Made by a program: the position numbers and the translations under genes. 64,000 bases of DNA from Burkholderiaceae bacterium. Its GTDB lineage: Bacteria; Pseudomonadota; Gammaproteobacteria; Burkholderiales; Burkholderiaceae_E. The DNA is taken from contig JAOSJU010000001.1 of the NCBI GenBank assembly GCA_027493945.1, positions 2,356,001 to 2,420,000 of the forward strand, given 5' to 3'. The stretch's first letter is position 1. Each line of letters opens with the position of its first letter. This document shows, one piece after another, positions 23,028 through 32,237 of the stretch. Below the pieces are notes generated by a model, which saw nothing but the letters and a program-made list of their open reading frames with translations, did not search any database and was not told the DNA's origin.

Positions 23028-23071
23028 AGAACCCCTTGGCTCGCGGTCCGGCGGATCCTTTCGGGGAAGAC

Positions 23072-23491
23072 ATGCATACGATTCACGTCGACGTGGTGAG
23101 CGCGGAGCGCTCGATCTTCGAGGGCAAGGCCGAGTTCGTCGCGCTGCCCGGCGAGGCGGGCGAGCTGGGCATCTACCCGCAGCACACGCCGCTGATCACC
23201 CGCATCAAGCCGGGCGCGGTGCGCATCAAGGTCGCCGGCCGGGCCGAGGAAGAGTTCGTGTTCGTGGCCGGCGGCATCCTCGAGGTGCAGCCGAACCGCG
23301 TGACGGTGCTGGCCGATACCGCCATCCGCGGGCGCGACCTCGACGAGGCGAAGGCCGAGGAGGCCAAGCGCGCCGCCGAAGAGGCGTTGACCAACCGCAC
23401 CGGCGCGATCGACTACGCGAAGGCGCAGGCCGAGCTGGCGGCGGCGATCGCGCAGATCGCGGCGTTGAGGAAGTTTCGGCAGCGGAAGTAG
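23072..23491 (+). CDS. atpC: F0F1 ATP synthase subunit epsilon
   Basis: A 139-residue rotor subunit and regulator that can inhibit ATP hydrolysis. The N-terminal beta-sandwich has [20 protein letters not shown] and [18 protein letters not shown]; the C-terminal helical hairpin (from about residue 88, [17 protein letters not shown]) is present and full length. The ATG at 23072 follows GGGGAAGAC. It ends the atp operon. Only 13 bases separate its stop from the stop of the convergent ABC substrate-binding gene, with no obvious terminator between them. Confidence 0.95.
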   Translation: MHTIHVDVVSAERSIFEGKAEFVALPGEAGELGIYPQHTPLITRIKPGAVRIKVAGRAEEEFVFVAGGILEVQPNRVTVLADTAIRGRDLDEAKAEEAKRAAEEALTNRTGAIDYAKAQAELAAAIAQIAALRKFRQRK

Positions 23492-23504
23492 GGCGCCGGC
23501 GCGC

Positions 23505-25004
23505 TCACTTCCACCCCATCCCCGCCAGGTCGTTGGCCAGGATCGGCAGGTTCGCCCACAGCCCCGTGAATCCCTTCTTCGCCACCGCGACCTGAGCGGG
23601 GTTGAACAGGTAGACGTTCACGCAGTCGGTGGCCAGCATCCGCTGCAATTCGGCGAACAGCCGGCTGCGCTCCTTCGGGTTGGTCTCCGCGGCGTGCCTG
23701 GCCGCCAGATCCCGGAAGGCCTTGCTGTCGTAGCCCCAGTAGTACGAGGGGTTCGCGTACTGCATGTAGTCGAGCGGCTCGACGTGATTGATGATCGTCA
23801 GGTCGAAGTTGCCCTTGAACGCGCCGCTGAGCCACTGCGCCCACTCGACGTTCTCGATCCTCGCGATCACGCCGACCCCGGCCAGCATCGCCGCGATCAC
23901 CTCGCCGCCCTTGCGCGCGTATTGCGGCGGTGGCAGCGTCAGCGTCACGTTCAGCGGCGTGGCGACCCCGGCTTCCTTCAGCAGCGCGCGCGCCTTGTCC
24001 GGGTCGTACGGGTACATGCCGGTCAGGTCGATGTAGCCGGCATCGGTGGGCGCGAAGTGGCTGCCGATCGGGCGACCGTAGCCGTCGAGAACGCCGTCGA
24101 TGAACGCCTTGCGGTCGATCGCGTGCGTGAGCGCGCGCCGCACGCGTGCGTCGTCGAACGGCTTGCGGCGGTTGTTGATCGTCATGATCCCCTTGCCCGA
24201 GGTGGCGCCGGTCTCCACCACGAAGCGCCTGTCGGCCTGCAACTGCTTCACCGACTGCGGCGCGTCGAGCCGCGGCAGCGCGTCGACGTCGCCGGCGAGC
24301 AGCGCGGCCACGCGCGCGGCCGGGTCGCTGATGAAGCGGAACGTCACTCTCTTCAGCTTCGGCTGCACGCGCGCACCCGGCCACGCCGCCAGCGTGATCG
24401 ACGAACCCTTGCGCCAGTCCTGCAGCAGGTACGGGCCGGTGCCAACCGGCCGGGTGGCCGCCTGCGCTGCGGTCTTCGGGTGCAGGATGACCGCGGTGTT
24501 CTCGCCCATGCGGAACAGGAAGTTGCCGTCCGCGTGGTCGAGCGTGAGGATGACCGTGTGCGCGTCGGGCATGGCAATGCTGCTGATGTTGTCGAACACC
24601 GCCTTCTTCGCCTTGTTGGTGCTGCCCTCGGCCTTCGCGCGCTCGAAGCTGAACTTCACGGCCGCCGCGTCGAAGGCCTCGCCGTCGCTGAACGTCACGC
24701 CGCGGCGCAGCCGGAAGATGTAGCTCTTGCCGTCGGGGGCCACTGACCAGCTCTCGGCCAGCAGCGGCGTGACCGAGCCGTCGGAGTTGATCTTCGTCAG
24801 GCCTTCGAGGATGCTGTAGTGCACCACCTCGCCGATCGCGGCGGCCGCTGCGACGGTCGGGTCGAGGCTCGGCGGCTCGAGCACCTGCGCGAGCACGGCG
24901 TTGGACTTGCCGGCCTGCGCCTGCGCCAGCAGCGGTCCGGCGGCAAGCGTGGCGCCGAATGCGGCCGGCAGCAACAGGACGGAACGGCGATCGATCGTGG
25001 TCAT
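23505..25004 (-). CDS. ABC transporter substrate-binding protein (peptide/nickel family 5)
   Basis: A 499-residue periplasmic binding protein. The N-terminus DRRSVLLLPAAFGATLAAG looks like a twin-arginine or lipoprotein-free Sec signal, with likely cleavage after AQAQA. The family 5 signature is YSILEGLTKINSDGSVTP followed by LAESWSVAPDGKSYIFRLR and GVTFSDGEAFDAAAVKFSFE. It ends with DLAGMGWK. It is the last gene of the minus-strand dpp-type operon (B-C-D-F-binding protein) and overlaps the dppF stop by 4 bases. The substrate (peptides, opines, glutathione or nickel) cannot be told from the sequence. Confidence 0.9.
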   Translation of the reverse strand: MTTIDRRSVLLLPAAFGATLAAGPLLAQAQAGKSNAVLAQVLEPPSLDPTVAAAAAIGEVVHYSILEGLTKINSDGSVTPLLAESWSVAPDGKSYIFRLRRGVTFSDGEAFDAAAVKFSFERAKAEGSTNKAKKAVFDNISSIAMPDAHTVILTLDHADGNFLFRMGENTAVILHPKTAAQAATRPVGTGPYLLQDWRKGSSITLAAWPGARVQPKLKRVTFRFISDPAARVAALLAGDVDALPRLDAPQSVKQLQADRRFVVETGATSGKGIMTINNRRKPFDDARVRRALTHAIDRKAFIDGVLDGYGRPIGSHFAPTDAGYIDLTGMYPYDPDKARALLKEAGVATPLNVTLTLPPPQYARKGGEVIAAMLAGVGVIARIENVEWAQWLSGAFKGNFDLTIINHVEPLDYMQYANPSYYWGYDSKAFRDLAARHAAETNPKERSRLFAELQRMLATDCVNVYLFNPAQVAVAKKGFTGLWANLPILANDLAGMGWK

Positions 25005-25867
25005 GGTGGACTCTCCCGGGGCGAGGCGCTTCGATCGGTGGCGGCGGCGCGCGGCGCGTCGCCGCCGTCGTGAAACGGCGGTTCGGTGCCGGTGGCGGCG
25101 GCGAGCAGACGACGAGTGTATTCATGTTCGGGGCTGCGGAACAACCGCCCGGCCGGGCCGCTCTCCACCACGCACCCCTGGTGCAGCACGATGACCTCGT
25201 CGCAGACCAGATCCACCACCGCGAGGTCGTGGCTGATCAGCAGGTAGCTCAGGCCGAAGCGATCCTGCAGGTCCTGCATCAGGTTGAGCACCTGCGCCTG
25301 CACGCTGACGTCGAGCGCGCTCACCGGCTCGTCGGCGACGATCAGCTTCGGCCGGGTGACCAGCGCGCGCGCGATCGCGATGCGCTGGCGCTGGCCGCCG
25401 CTGAATTCGTGCGGGTACTTGTCGAGGTCGGCGCTTCGCAGGCCGACCGCCGCGAGCATCTCGCCGGCACGCTCGCGGCGCTCGGCGGTCGTGCCGAGGT
25501 GCTGCGCTTCGAGCGGCTCGGCGACGACGCGCGCGACCGGCTGCCGCGGGTCGAGCGAGCCGAACGGATCCTGGAACACCATCTGGAAGCCGGCGCGCGC
25601 GCGCCGCAACTCGCCGGCCGGCAGCGCGTGCAGGTCGCGGCCCTCGAACCGCACGGTGCCGGCGGTGGGCGCTTCCAGCGCCATCACCAGTCGCGCCAAT
25701 GTGCTCTTGCCCGAACCCGATTCGCCGACCACGCCGAGGCTGCGGCCGGCTTCGAGCGTGAAGCTCACGCCTTGCAGCGCCTGCACCCGCTGCGGCGGGC
25801 CGAACAGCCGCTGGCGCGGCAGTCGATACTGCCTGGCCAGCCCTTCGACCTGCAGCAGCGGCGTCAT
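25001..25867 (-). CDS. dppF: Peptide-type ABC transporter ATP-binding protein (DppF-like)
   Basis: A 288-residue cytoplasmic ATPase. Walker A is GVVGESGSGKSTLARLVMAL, the signature motif is FSGGQRQRIAIARAL, Walker B is PKLIVADEPVSALDVS, and the H-loop is YLLISHDLAVVD. The C-terminal oligopeptide/dipeptide extension (GPAGRLFRSPEHEYTRRLL) marks the DppF/OppF class. It pairs with the frameshifted DppD-like gene upstream, 28 bases away, and overlaps the binding-protein gene. Confidence 0.93.
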   Translation of the reverse strand: MTPLLQVEGLARQYRLPRQRLFGPPQRVQALQGVSFTLEAGRSLGVVGESGSGKSTLARLVMALEAPTAGTVRFEGRDLHALPAGELRRARAGFQMVFQDPFGSLDPRQPVARVVAEPLEAQHLGTTAERRERAGEMLAAVGLRSADLDKYPHEFSGGQRQRIAIARALVTRPKLIVADEPVSALDVSVQAQVLNLMQDLQDRFGLSYLLISHDLAVVDLVCDEVIVLHQGCVVESGPAGRLFRSPEHEYTRRLLAAATGTEPPFHDGGDAPRAAATDRSASPRESPP

Positions 25868-25895
25868 GCGGCAGCCTCGCAGGGGTGCAGCGGAG

Positions 25896-26881
25896 TCATG
25901 CGGCCGCCTCGAGGTGGATGCAGCGCGCGACGTGATCGTCGTCGCCCGCCACCGGCACCGGCGGGGGCGGCGCGGCGCGGCAGGCGTCGGTCACGCGGTC
26001 GCAGCGGTCGGCGAACGGACAGCCGGCGGGCAGGTCGACCAGTTCGGGCACCCGCCCCGGGATGGTCGGCAGCCGCGTGCCGCGCGGCAGCCCGATCCGG
26101 GGGCGCGCGGCGAACAGGCCGCGGGTATACGGGTGCGCAAGGCGGCGGAACACGCTCGCGGTCGGGCCGCTGTCCACGACGGTGCCGCCGTACATCACCA
26201 TCGTGCGTTGCACGTTCTCGCTCATCAGGCCGAGGTCGTGGCTCACCAGCAGCAGCGCCATGCCGTCTTCGCGCACCAGCGTCGCGATCAACTGCAGCAC
26301 CTCGCGCTGCAGCGTCGCGTCCAGCGCGGTGGTCGGCTCGTCGGCGATCAGCAGGTCGGGCTTGCAGGCGAGCGCGAGCGCGATCAGCACGCGCTGGCGC
26401 TGGCCGCCCGAGAGTTGATGCGGCCAGGCGTCGAGCCGGCCCGCCGCCTGCGGCATGCGCACCCGCTCGAGCAGCCGCAGCGCCTCGGCGCGTGCAGCGC
26501 GCGCGTCCAGCCCCGGTGCAGTCGCAACGACTCGCCGATCTGCCGGCCTACCCGGTGCAACGGGTTCAGCGCGGTCATCGGCTCCTGGAAGATCATCGCG
26601 ATCCGATCGCCGCGCAGCCGGCACCATTCGGGCTCGGCCAGCCCGACGAGTTCGCGGCCCTCGAACCGCATCGAACCCGCGGCCTGCGCGTCCTCGGGGA
26701 GCAGCCCGATCAGCGCAAGGCCGGTGATCGACTTGCCGGACCCCGATTCGCCGATCAGCCCGACGGTGTCGCCGCGGCGCATCGTGAAAGACACGCCGCG
26801 CAGCGCATCCGCCAGCCCGCGCGGCGTGCGCAGCGTAACGCGCAAGTCGCGAACACGAAGCAGCGGCACGTCGGCGTTCAT
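25896..26881 (-). pseudogene. dppD: Peptide-type ABC transporter ATP-binding protein (DppD-like), frameshifted
   Basis: Partner ATPase of DppF. The start at 26881 gives MNADVPLLRVRDLRVTLRTP, Walker A IGESGSGKSITGLALIGLL and the Q-loop AMIFQEPMTALNPLHRVG, then the frame fails near 26512 after GESLRLHRG. The neighbouring frame continues as LDARAARAEALRLLERVRMP, the signature LSGGQRQRVLIALALAC, Walker B DLLIADEPTTALDATLQ and a full C-terminal oligopeptide domain with Cys-rich CPFADRCDRVTDACR, to 25896. Nothing is missing apart from one base in the GGGGCT region, so either a sequencing error or a very recent mutation. If real, the transporter would be inactive. Confidence 0.88.
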
Positions 26882-26896
26882 CGGTGCCCTGCGCGT

Positions 26897-27742
26897 TCAG
26901 CGGCTGCGCGCGAGCTTCGGGTCGAGCAGGTCGCGCAGCCCGTCGCCCATCAGGTTCAGCCCCAGCACCGCCAGCACGATCGCCAGCCCCGGCCATACCG
27001 CCAGCAGTGGCGCCCGGAACATCTGCGCCTGCGCCTCGTTGAGCATGCGCCCCCAGCTGGGCAGCGGTGGCTGGGTGCCCAGTCCGAGGTACGACAGGGC
27101 CGCCTCCGCGAGAATCGCGGTGGCGAAGGCCACGGTGGCCTGCACGATCAGCACGTTGGCGATGTTGGGCAGCACGTGATCGATCGTGATGCGCCATGGG
27201 CCCTTGCCGGCGGCGCGCGCGGCGAGCACGTATTCGCGTCCCCACACCGCATTGGCCGCGCCGCGCGTCAGGCGCGCGAACACCGGAATGTTGAAGATGC
27301 CGATCGCCACGATGCCGGTGAGAAGGCCCGGGCCCACGATCGCCCCCAGCATGATCGCCGACAGTAGCGCGGGAAACGCGAACGCGAAGTCGGAGAAGCG
27401 CATCACCAGTTCCTCGACCCAGCCGCGGCGCGCCGAGGCCAGCGCGCCCAGCGCGACGCCGGCGACCAGGCCGATGGCCACCGCGAGCACGCCGACGACG
27501 ATGCTGCTCTGCGCGCCCACCAGCAATTGCGAGGCGATATCGCGGCCCGGGCTGTCGGTGCCGAGCCAGTGCGCGGCGCCCGGCGATTGCAGCCGGTTGG
27601 GAATGTCGATTTCGGCGGGAGGCCACGGCTGCCAGAACAGCGACACGAGAGCGGCCAGCCCGAGCAGGCCACTGAGCGTCGCTCCGACGACGAAGCCGGG
27701 ATGGCCGCGCGCGCGGCGCCGGAAGTCGCCGCTGCGACTCAT
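26897..27742 (-). CDS. dppC: Peptide-type ABC transporter permease (DppC-like)
   Basis: A 281-residue inner-membrane subunit with about six helices. It has the DppC-type N-terminal helix, the periplasmic HWLGTDSPGRDIASQLLVGA motif and the cytoplasmic EAA loop EYVLAARAAGKGPWRITIDH. The late SYLGLGTQPPLPSWGRML motif is diagnostic for this subunit. The start at 27742 overlaps the end of dppB by 4 bases. It follows the normal B-C-D-F order. Confidence 0.93.
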   Translation of the reverse strand: MSRSGDFRRRARGHPGFVVGATLSGLLGLAALVSLFWQPWPPAEIDIPNRLQSPGAAHWLGTDSPGRDIASQLLVGAQSSIVVGVLAVAIGLVAGVALGALASARRGWVEELVMRFSDFAFAFPALLSAIMLGAIVGPGLLTGIVAIGIFNIPVFARLTRGAANAVWGREYVLAARAAGKGPWRITIDHVLPNIANVLIVQATVAFATAILAEAALSYLGLGTQPPLPSWGRMLNEAQAQMFRAPLLAVWPGLAIVLAVLGLNLMGDGLRDLLDPKLARSR

Positions 27743-28701
27743 GCGTCGCTCGGCCGCAGGCGCGGATCGACCAGCGCGTAGAGCAGGTCGACCGCGAAAT
27801 TGATCGCCACCACCAGCGCCACCGAGAACATCACCACGTCGCGCACCACCACCAGGTCGCGGTTGGCGATCGCCCGGAACACCAACCGGCCGATACCCGG
27901 CAGCACGAACACGTTCTCGACCACGATGGTTCCGGCAACCAGGTTGGCCAGCTGCAACCCCATCACGGTGAGCACGGGAATCATCGCGTTGCGCAGCACG
28001 TGCCGGCGCAGCGTGGCGCCGCGAGTGAGGCCCTTGGCGCGCGCGGTGCGCACGAAATCCTCGCGCATTGCCTCGAGCACCGCCGAGCGCGTCATCCGCG
28101 CGAGGATCGCGGCCTGCACCGCGGCGAGCGATACCGCGGGCAGCAGCAGCGCGACGAGGCCGGCGACGAGTCCGCCGCCTTCGTCCTCGCGCCAGCCGGG
28201 AAAGCCTCCGGCGCTCACCCACTGCAGCTTCACCGCGAACAGCAGGATCAGCAGGATCGCCAGCCAGAAGTTCGGAATCGCGATGCCCACCTGGCTCGCC
28301 GCCATCACTCCGACGTCGCCCGCGCGCCCGTGATGCGCCGCGGCGTGGATGCCGAGCGCGAGCGCCAGCGCGACCGTCAGCGCCATCGCCATCGTCGCCA
28401 GCGGCAACGTGACTTGCAGGCGCTCGGCGATCAGCTCGGCGGTGGGGGTGTCGTAGGCCTGGCTGAGCGCGGTCTGGCCGCGCAGCAGCCCGCCGACCCA
28501 AGCGAGATAGCGTTCGGCCGCGGGGCGGTCGAGGCCCAGTTTCTGCTCGAGCGCGGCCAGCGACTCGGGCGTGGCGGTCTCGCCGAGGATCACCTGCGCC
28601 ACGTTGCCGGGCAGCAGCTCGAGCACCGCGAACACCAGCAGCGACGCGACCGCGAGCGTCGCCGCGAAGGTGGCGACGCGCTTGAGCAGGTAAGGAATCA
28701 T
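27739..28701 (-). CDS. dppB: Peptide-type ABC transporter permease (DppB-like)
   Basis: A 320-residue inner-membrane subunit and first gene of the operon. The start MIPYLLKRVATFAATLAVAS and the following LELLPGNVAQVILG match DppB; the EAA loop is EDFVRTARAKGLTRGATLRR, and the family end NVFVLPGIGRLVFRAIANRD is present. Six hydrophobic segments are visible. Transcription probably starts in the 282-base gap 28702-28983, which it shares divergently with the CHRD gene; I saw no clear operator there. Confidence 0.93.
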   Translation of the reverse strand: MIPYLLKRVATFAATLAVASLLVFAVLELLPGNVAQVILGETATPESLAALEQKLGLDRPAAERYLAWVGGLLRGQTALSQAYDTPTAELIAERLQVTLPLATMAMALTVALALALGIHAAAHHGRAGDVGVMAASQVGIAIPNFWLAILLILLFAVKLQWVSAGGFPGWREDEGGGLVAGLVALLLPAVSLAAVQAAILARMTRSAVLEAMREDFVRTARAKGLTRGATLRRHVLRNAMIPVLTVMGLQLANLVAGTIVVENVFVLPGIGRLVFRAIANRDLVVVRDVVMFSVALVVAINFAVDLLYALVDPRLRPSDA

Positions 28702-28983
28702 CGGGCGGGGCGCAGCGTGCGAAGGGCGCGAATGCGCATCGTGCCGGGTTCCGTGTCGAGTCGCGAGCGCCGCGTCGCGGCTGTCGCGGCGGTCGGTCGA
28801 AGGTCCGGGGAGGATAGCACCGGGTGCGGGGAGTCAGGATGCCCGCCAGCCGGGGTTCTCCGGCGATTCCGCCGCTGCCGACCCCATTGTGCGAAGGGGC
28901 ACACAATGTGGGACCGGCCGCCGACGCAGCCTCGTCCGCGCCGGCGGTCGTCCGATCAATCTCGATCAGATGAGGTGTCCGCC

Positions 28984-29418
28984 ATGATTGCGCATGCGAA
29001 ATCCCGCAGATCCGGATTGCCGACCGTTCTCGCTGTGACCGCAGCGCTGTCGCTTGCCACCGGCGCGCTCGCGCAGGAGGTGAACCTGAAGCTGGGCGGC
29101 GCCGCGGAAGTGCCGCCGGTGACGACTTCCGCAGCCGGCACCGGCAAGATCACCGTAGGCGCCGACCGATCGGTCACTGGCTCGGTGACCACGACCGGCA
29201 TGAAGGGCACGATGGCTCACATTCACGAAGGCGCGGCGGGCGTCAACGGACGCGTGGCGATTCCGCTCGTCTCGGACGGCGACGGCAAGTGGCTGGTGCC
29301 GGCCGGAACGAAATTCGACGAGGCGCAGTACGCCGCCTTCAAGGCCGGAAAGCTGTACGTGAACGTGCATAGCGCCCAGCACCCGGGCGGCGAAGTACGT
29401 GCGCAACTGACGCCGTGA
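28984..29418 (+). CDS. CHRD domain-containing exported protein
   Basis: A 144-residue protein with a Sec signal peptide (hydrophobic LPTVLAVTAALSLATGALAQ, cleavage after ALA) followed by one CHRD domain. The CHRD pattern is visible as LGGAAEVPPVTTSAAGTGKI, then MAHIHEGAAGVNGRVAIPL and the closing YVNVHSAQHPGGEVRAQL. The conserved His residues in AHIH and NVHS are typical. Function is unknown; bacterial CHRD proteins are periplasmic or surface beta-sandwiches, sometimes suggested to bind metals. GATGAGGTGTCCGCC precedes the ATG. It appears monocistronic. Confidence 0.85.
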   Translation: MIAHAKSRRSGLPTVLAVTAALSLATGALAQEVNLKLGGAAEVPPVTTSAAGTGKITVGADRSVTGSVTTTGMKGTMAHIHEGAAGVNGRVAIPLVSDGDGKWLVPAGTKFDEAQYAAFKAGKLYVNVHSAQHPGGEVRAQLTP

Positions 29419-29503
29419 TCCGCTTCGCGATGCGCACGGGCGCATCCGGCCGTGCAGCGCAGCGCCTTGGAATCGGCGCTGCGGATCACGAACGGAGATT
29501 CCG

Positions 29504-30162
29504 ATGCCCGACACCGTTGCCTTCATCGGCCTCGGCGCGATGGGCGCGCCGATGGCGGCGTGGTCGCAAGTGCCGCGCCCGCCACGATCGTCGTCGACTC
29601 GAGCACCAACACGCCCGCGATGGCGCGCGAAGTGGCGCAGGCCGCCGCCGCGCGCGGCCTCGCCTATCTCGACGCGCCGGTGTCGGGCAGCGTGCCGCAG
29701 TCGCGCAATCGCGAACTGGTCTTCATGGCCGGCGGCGACGCCGCGGCCTTCGAGGCGGCGCGTCCGCTGCTCGACGCGATGGGGCGCATGGCCCTGCACG
29801 TCGGCGCGAGCGGCGCCGGCGCGACGATCAAGCTGGTGAACAACATGCTTTCGGGCACGATGACCGCGGCGCTCGCCGAGGCCGTGTCGATCGCGCAGGC
29901 GGCGGGCGTCGACCCGCAGGCGGCGCAGGCGATTCTCTCCGAGGGGCCGGTCGCCTCGCGGCTGTTGCGCAGCAAGCTGCCGAAGATGCTGGGGCGCGAC
30001 TTCTCCGCGCAGTTCCAGCTCGCATTGATGGACAAGGACCTGCGCTACTTCCTCGCACTGGCGCAGCAGGTCGACCGCCCGGCGCCGATCGCATCGCTGG
30101 TGCGCGGCCAGTTCCAGGCCGCGTGCCGTGCAGGCTTCGGTGCGCTCGACACCAGCGCGCTA
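29504..30162 (+). pseudogene. 3-hydroxyisobutyrate dehydrogenase-like gene with internal deletion and interrupted 3' end
   Basis: The start MPDTVAFIGLGAMGAPMAA is the NAD-binding beginning of the beta-hydroxyacid dehydrogenase family, but at about 29557 the frame jumps. The next matching segment (VVASAAPATIVVDSSTNTP) belongs about 55 residues further on in relatives. Some 165 bases of the Rossmann domain are therefore missing, joined at a GGCG repeat. The rest is good: DAPVSGSVPQSRNREL, the catalytic-Lys helix GASGAGATIKLVNNML and the C-terminal helical domain. At 30163, right after DTSAL, element 2 begins. Removing element 2 would continue in frame for ten codons to a TGA at 30462-30464. As it stands the protein cannot bind NAD. 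Confidence 0.75.
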
Positions 30163-30431
30163 GAGGGCCTGTTCACACTACGATCGTCCCCGCGTGAGTC
30201 CGAAAAAAGCGCGCAATCAAGGCGCAAAGCGCAGCCGTGGCGGGGCCACGGCGAGCATTTGCAACGCGGAGTGCGCGCTTTTTTCGCACTCACCCTCCGG
30301 GCCGGGGCCTGCCGGGCCGCCACACTTCGTTGCCGGCTCCTTGCGTGGCACCGCCACGCGCGTCGCCGGCGCCTCGTTTGGCGGCCCGGCAGGCCCCGGC
30401 GCGGGGACGATCGTAGTGTGAACAGGCCCTC
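30163..30431. repeat. 269-bp element with perfect 32-bp inverted ends and two internal foldbacks (element 2)
   Basis: The ends 30163-30194 and 30400-30431 are perfect 32-bp inverted repeats. Inside, two stems stand side by side. Stem A is 30195-30215 with 30272-30292 (21 bp, one mismatch), around a GCCGTGG-CGGGG-CCACGGC hairpin at 30234-30252. Stem B is 30301-30322 with 30379-30400 (22 bp, perfect), around GCGTGGC-ACC-GCCACGC at 30343-30359. Nearly every base can pair, giving a three-way-junction shape. There is no coding capacity for a transposase and no clear target-site duplication. It seems inserted in the 3' end of the dehydrogenase-like gene. Part of its end recurs at 11421-11446. The remaining 30432-30525 holds only that gene's possible tail. 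Confidence 0.9.
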
Positions 30432-30525
30432 GCACACATCGGCGGTGAGGCCGCGGCGCACTGACGCGCCGCGGCCGGGCTCGGCGCGCGCCCGCGAACG
30501 CCCCGCGGCGATCCGCGCCGTGGCG

Positions 30526-31110
30526 TTACTGCTGCACGGCCTCGATCTGGATCAGCAGCCGCACGCGGTCGGGGACGCCCTTGTCGACGCCCCAGCTCAT
30601 TCCCCAGCGACTGCGCTCGATGACGGTGTCGAAGTCGCCGCCGCAGACGCGCGCCTTCAGGATCGGCGAGTCATAGCAGTTGAAGTTCGTCGCCTTCAGC
30701 GTGACCGGCAAGGTCTTGTCGAGCAGCGTCAGGTTGCCGGTGACCGCGGCCACCTTGTCGCCGTCGAAGTCGATATGCGTGCCGACGAACCGGGCCTTCG
30801 GCACGCGGGCGCTGTCGAAGAAGTCGGGGTTGCGCAGGTGCTTGTCGAAGTCCGCGATGCCGGAGCTGACCGACGCGGTGTCGATGGTGATGTCGACCTG
30901 TCCGGTGCGCGCGGCACGGTCGAGCACGACGTGGCCCTCGGTGCGATCGAATCGCGCCCGCACGGTGGACGTGTTGAAGTGCCTGACTTCGAAGGTCACG
31001 AAAGTGTGCTTCGGCTCGACGACGTAGCGCACCGGCTGCGCCTGGGCCGCGGCGACGATGCTCGCCAGCAGGATGGCGCCGACGATCGTCGGGACGGGAA
31101 ATGCAGGCAT
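30526..31110 (-). CDS. YceI family periplasmic protein
   Basis: A 194-residue secreted lipocalin-like protein. The signal peptide is VPTIVGAILLASIVAAAQAQ, cleaved near AQA. The YceI fold follows: YVVEPKHTFVTFEVRHFNTS, then FDRTEGHVVLDRAARTG, DKHLRNPDFFDSARVPKARF and SRWGMSWG near the end. YceI proteins carry polyisoprenoid or amphiphilic ligands and are often induced by base or osmotic stress. Two Cys (NCYDS, RVCGGD) could form a disulfide. It stands alone on the minus strand. I chose the ATG at 31110 as the best signal-peptide start. Confidence 0.9.
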   Translation of the reverse strand: MPAFPVPTIVGAILLASIVAAAQAQPVRYVVEPKHTFVTFEVRHFNTSTVRARFDRTEGHVVLDRAARTGQVDITIDTASVSSGIADFDKHLRNPDFFDSARVPKARFVGTHIDFDGDKVAAVTGNLTLLDKTLPVTLKATNFNCYDSPILKARVCGGDFDTVIERSRWGMSWGVDKGVPDRVRLLIQIEAVQQ

Positions 31111-31175
31111 GCGTACCCCTGATGCGTTTGTGGACAATCGGGGCATTGTAGGACCTGCGAGCCGCGGCGCTCGGC

Positions 31176-32171
31176 TCACCTCGGCTGCGGATGCCAGCCT
31201 GCTTCGGCGCGATCGCCCGGATCGAGCATCCGCGCCAGCAGCGCGACCACGGCGAGCGTGACGGCCACGCGACCGACCAGCACCACCCAGACGTCGGCAC
31301 CCAGCGCCACCAGCAGGAGCGTGTCCTCGATCAGCGCGTGCGACAGCGACAGCCACGCGAGCGCGAGAAAGCGCGTGCGCGCCGGGAAGCTCTGGCGCTC
31401 GGCTTCCTCGATGATCAGCGCGCCACCGTAGGTGAGCCCGAGCAACACGCCCACCGTGGTGACCGGCGCGGCGCTCGCGTCCAACCCCGAGACGCGCAGC
31501 AGCGGCGCCAGCGCCCCGGTGATCCGCCGCGTGAGCCCGGTGCGCTCCAGCAGGTCGAGCACGACCAGCAGCGCGGCGATGATCGCGAAGGTGAGCGCCA
31601 GCGAAAAGGCGGTGCCCTGTACCCAGCCGAGCAGTCCGGCACTGGAGGCGTCGCCGGGCAGCGCGGAGCCCTGCAGCCAGTCGAACGCGATCGGCCCGGC
31701 CAGCACGCCGGTGAGCCGGCTGCCCCGGGCAATCGCGGCGCCGTAGGCCAGCGCAACGCCGAGCCGCAGCGCGGCAGTCGCCCAGAAGCTGGCGCCGGCG
31801 CGACGCACGATCGCCTGCTCGACCGGCAGCGCGTGCGCGAAAAGGATCATCGAGCACAGCGCGCTGAACTGGCCCGCGGTCATCTCGAGTCCGTGCGCGA
31901 GGCCGATCAGCGCCGCGATCGCGCCGTAGACGCCGACGAACACGCCGGTGATCCAGATCATGCCCGCTTCGGCCGGCAGGCCGATCCAGGACATCGCCGG
32001 CGCGATCGTGCGGCCCAGTGCGTCGATCCAGCCGAACTCCTCGCCCACCCTGACCGCGATCATCACGGGCAGCATGACCTTGACCAGCGCGATGAACAGC
32101 CGGCGGCTGCGCGCAAACAGGTTCGCGAGGTAAGACACGGGAGGCTTGCGGAGGGGGCGGCGCCGCAGCAT
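31176..32171 (-). CDS. Nucleoside-recognition (Gate) domain membrane protein
   Basis: A 331-residue inner-membrane protein with about eight hydrophobic segments. N-terminal ALVKVMLPVMIAVRVGEEFG and GLPAEAGMIWITGVFVGVYG resemble one Gate/nucleoside-recognition repeat, and TVGVLLGLTYGGALIIEEAE the second, as in the YjiG/SpmA-B group. Substrate is unknown. The ATG at 32171 is the first; a GTG at 32138 (VSYLANLF) would trim 11 Arg/Pro-rich residues and is equally possible, since neither has a clear ribosome site. It diverges from the cardiolipin synthase gene over 66 bases. Confidence 0.75.
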   Translation of the reverse strand: MLRRRPLRKPPVSYLANLFARSRRLFIALVKVMLPVMIAVRVGEEFGWIDALGRTIAPAMSWIGLPAEAGMIWITGVFVGVYGAIAALIGLAHGLEMTAGQFSALCSMILFAHALPVEQAIVRRAGASFWATAALRLGVALAYGAAIARGSRLTGVLAGPIAFDWLQGSALPGDASSAGLLGWVQGTAFSLALTFAIIAALLVVLDLLERTGLTRRITGALAPLLRVSGLDASAAPVTTVGVLLGLTYGGALIIEEAERQSFPARTRFLALAWLSLSHALIEDTLLLVALGADVWVVLVGRVAVTLAVVALLARMLDPGDRAEAGWHPQPR

Positions 32172-32237
32172 ACCCGATCCGGGCCGGCGCGCCCTGGGCT
32201 ATCGTTCCGATCGACACCCGTTCTTGCGGCTGCTGCC

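Noticed and set aside
30194-30421. Short open frames inside element 2
   Set aside because: Both strands give mirror-related low-complexity peptides caused by the inverted ends.
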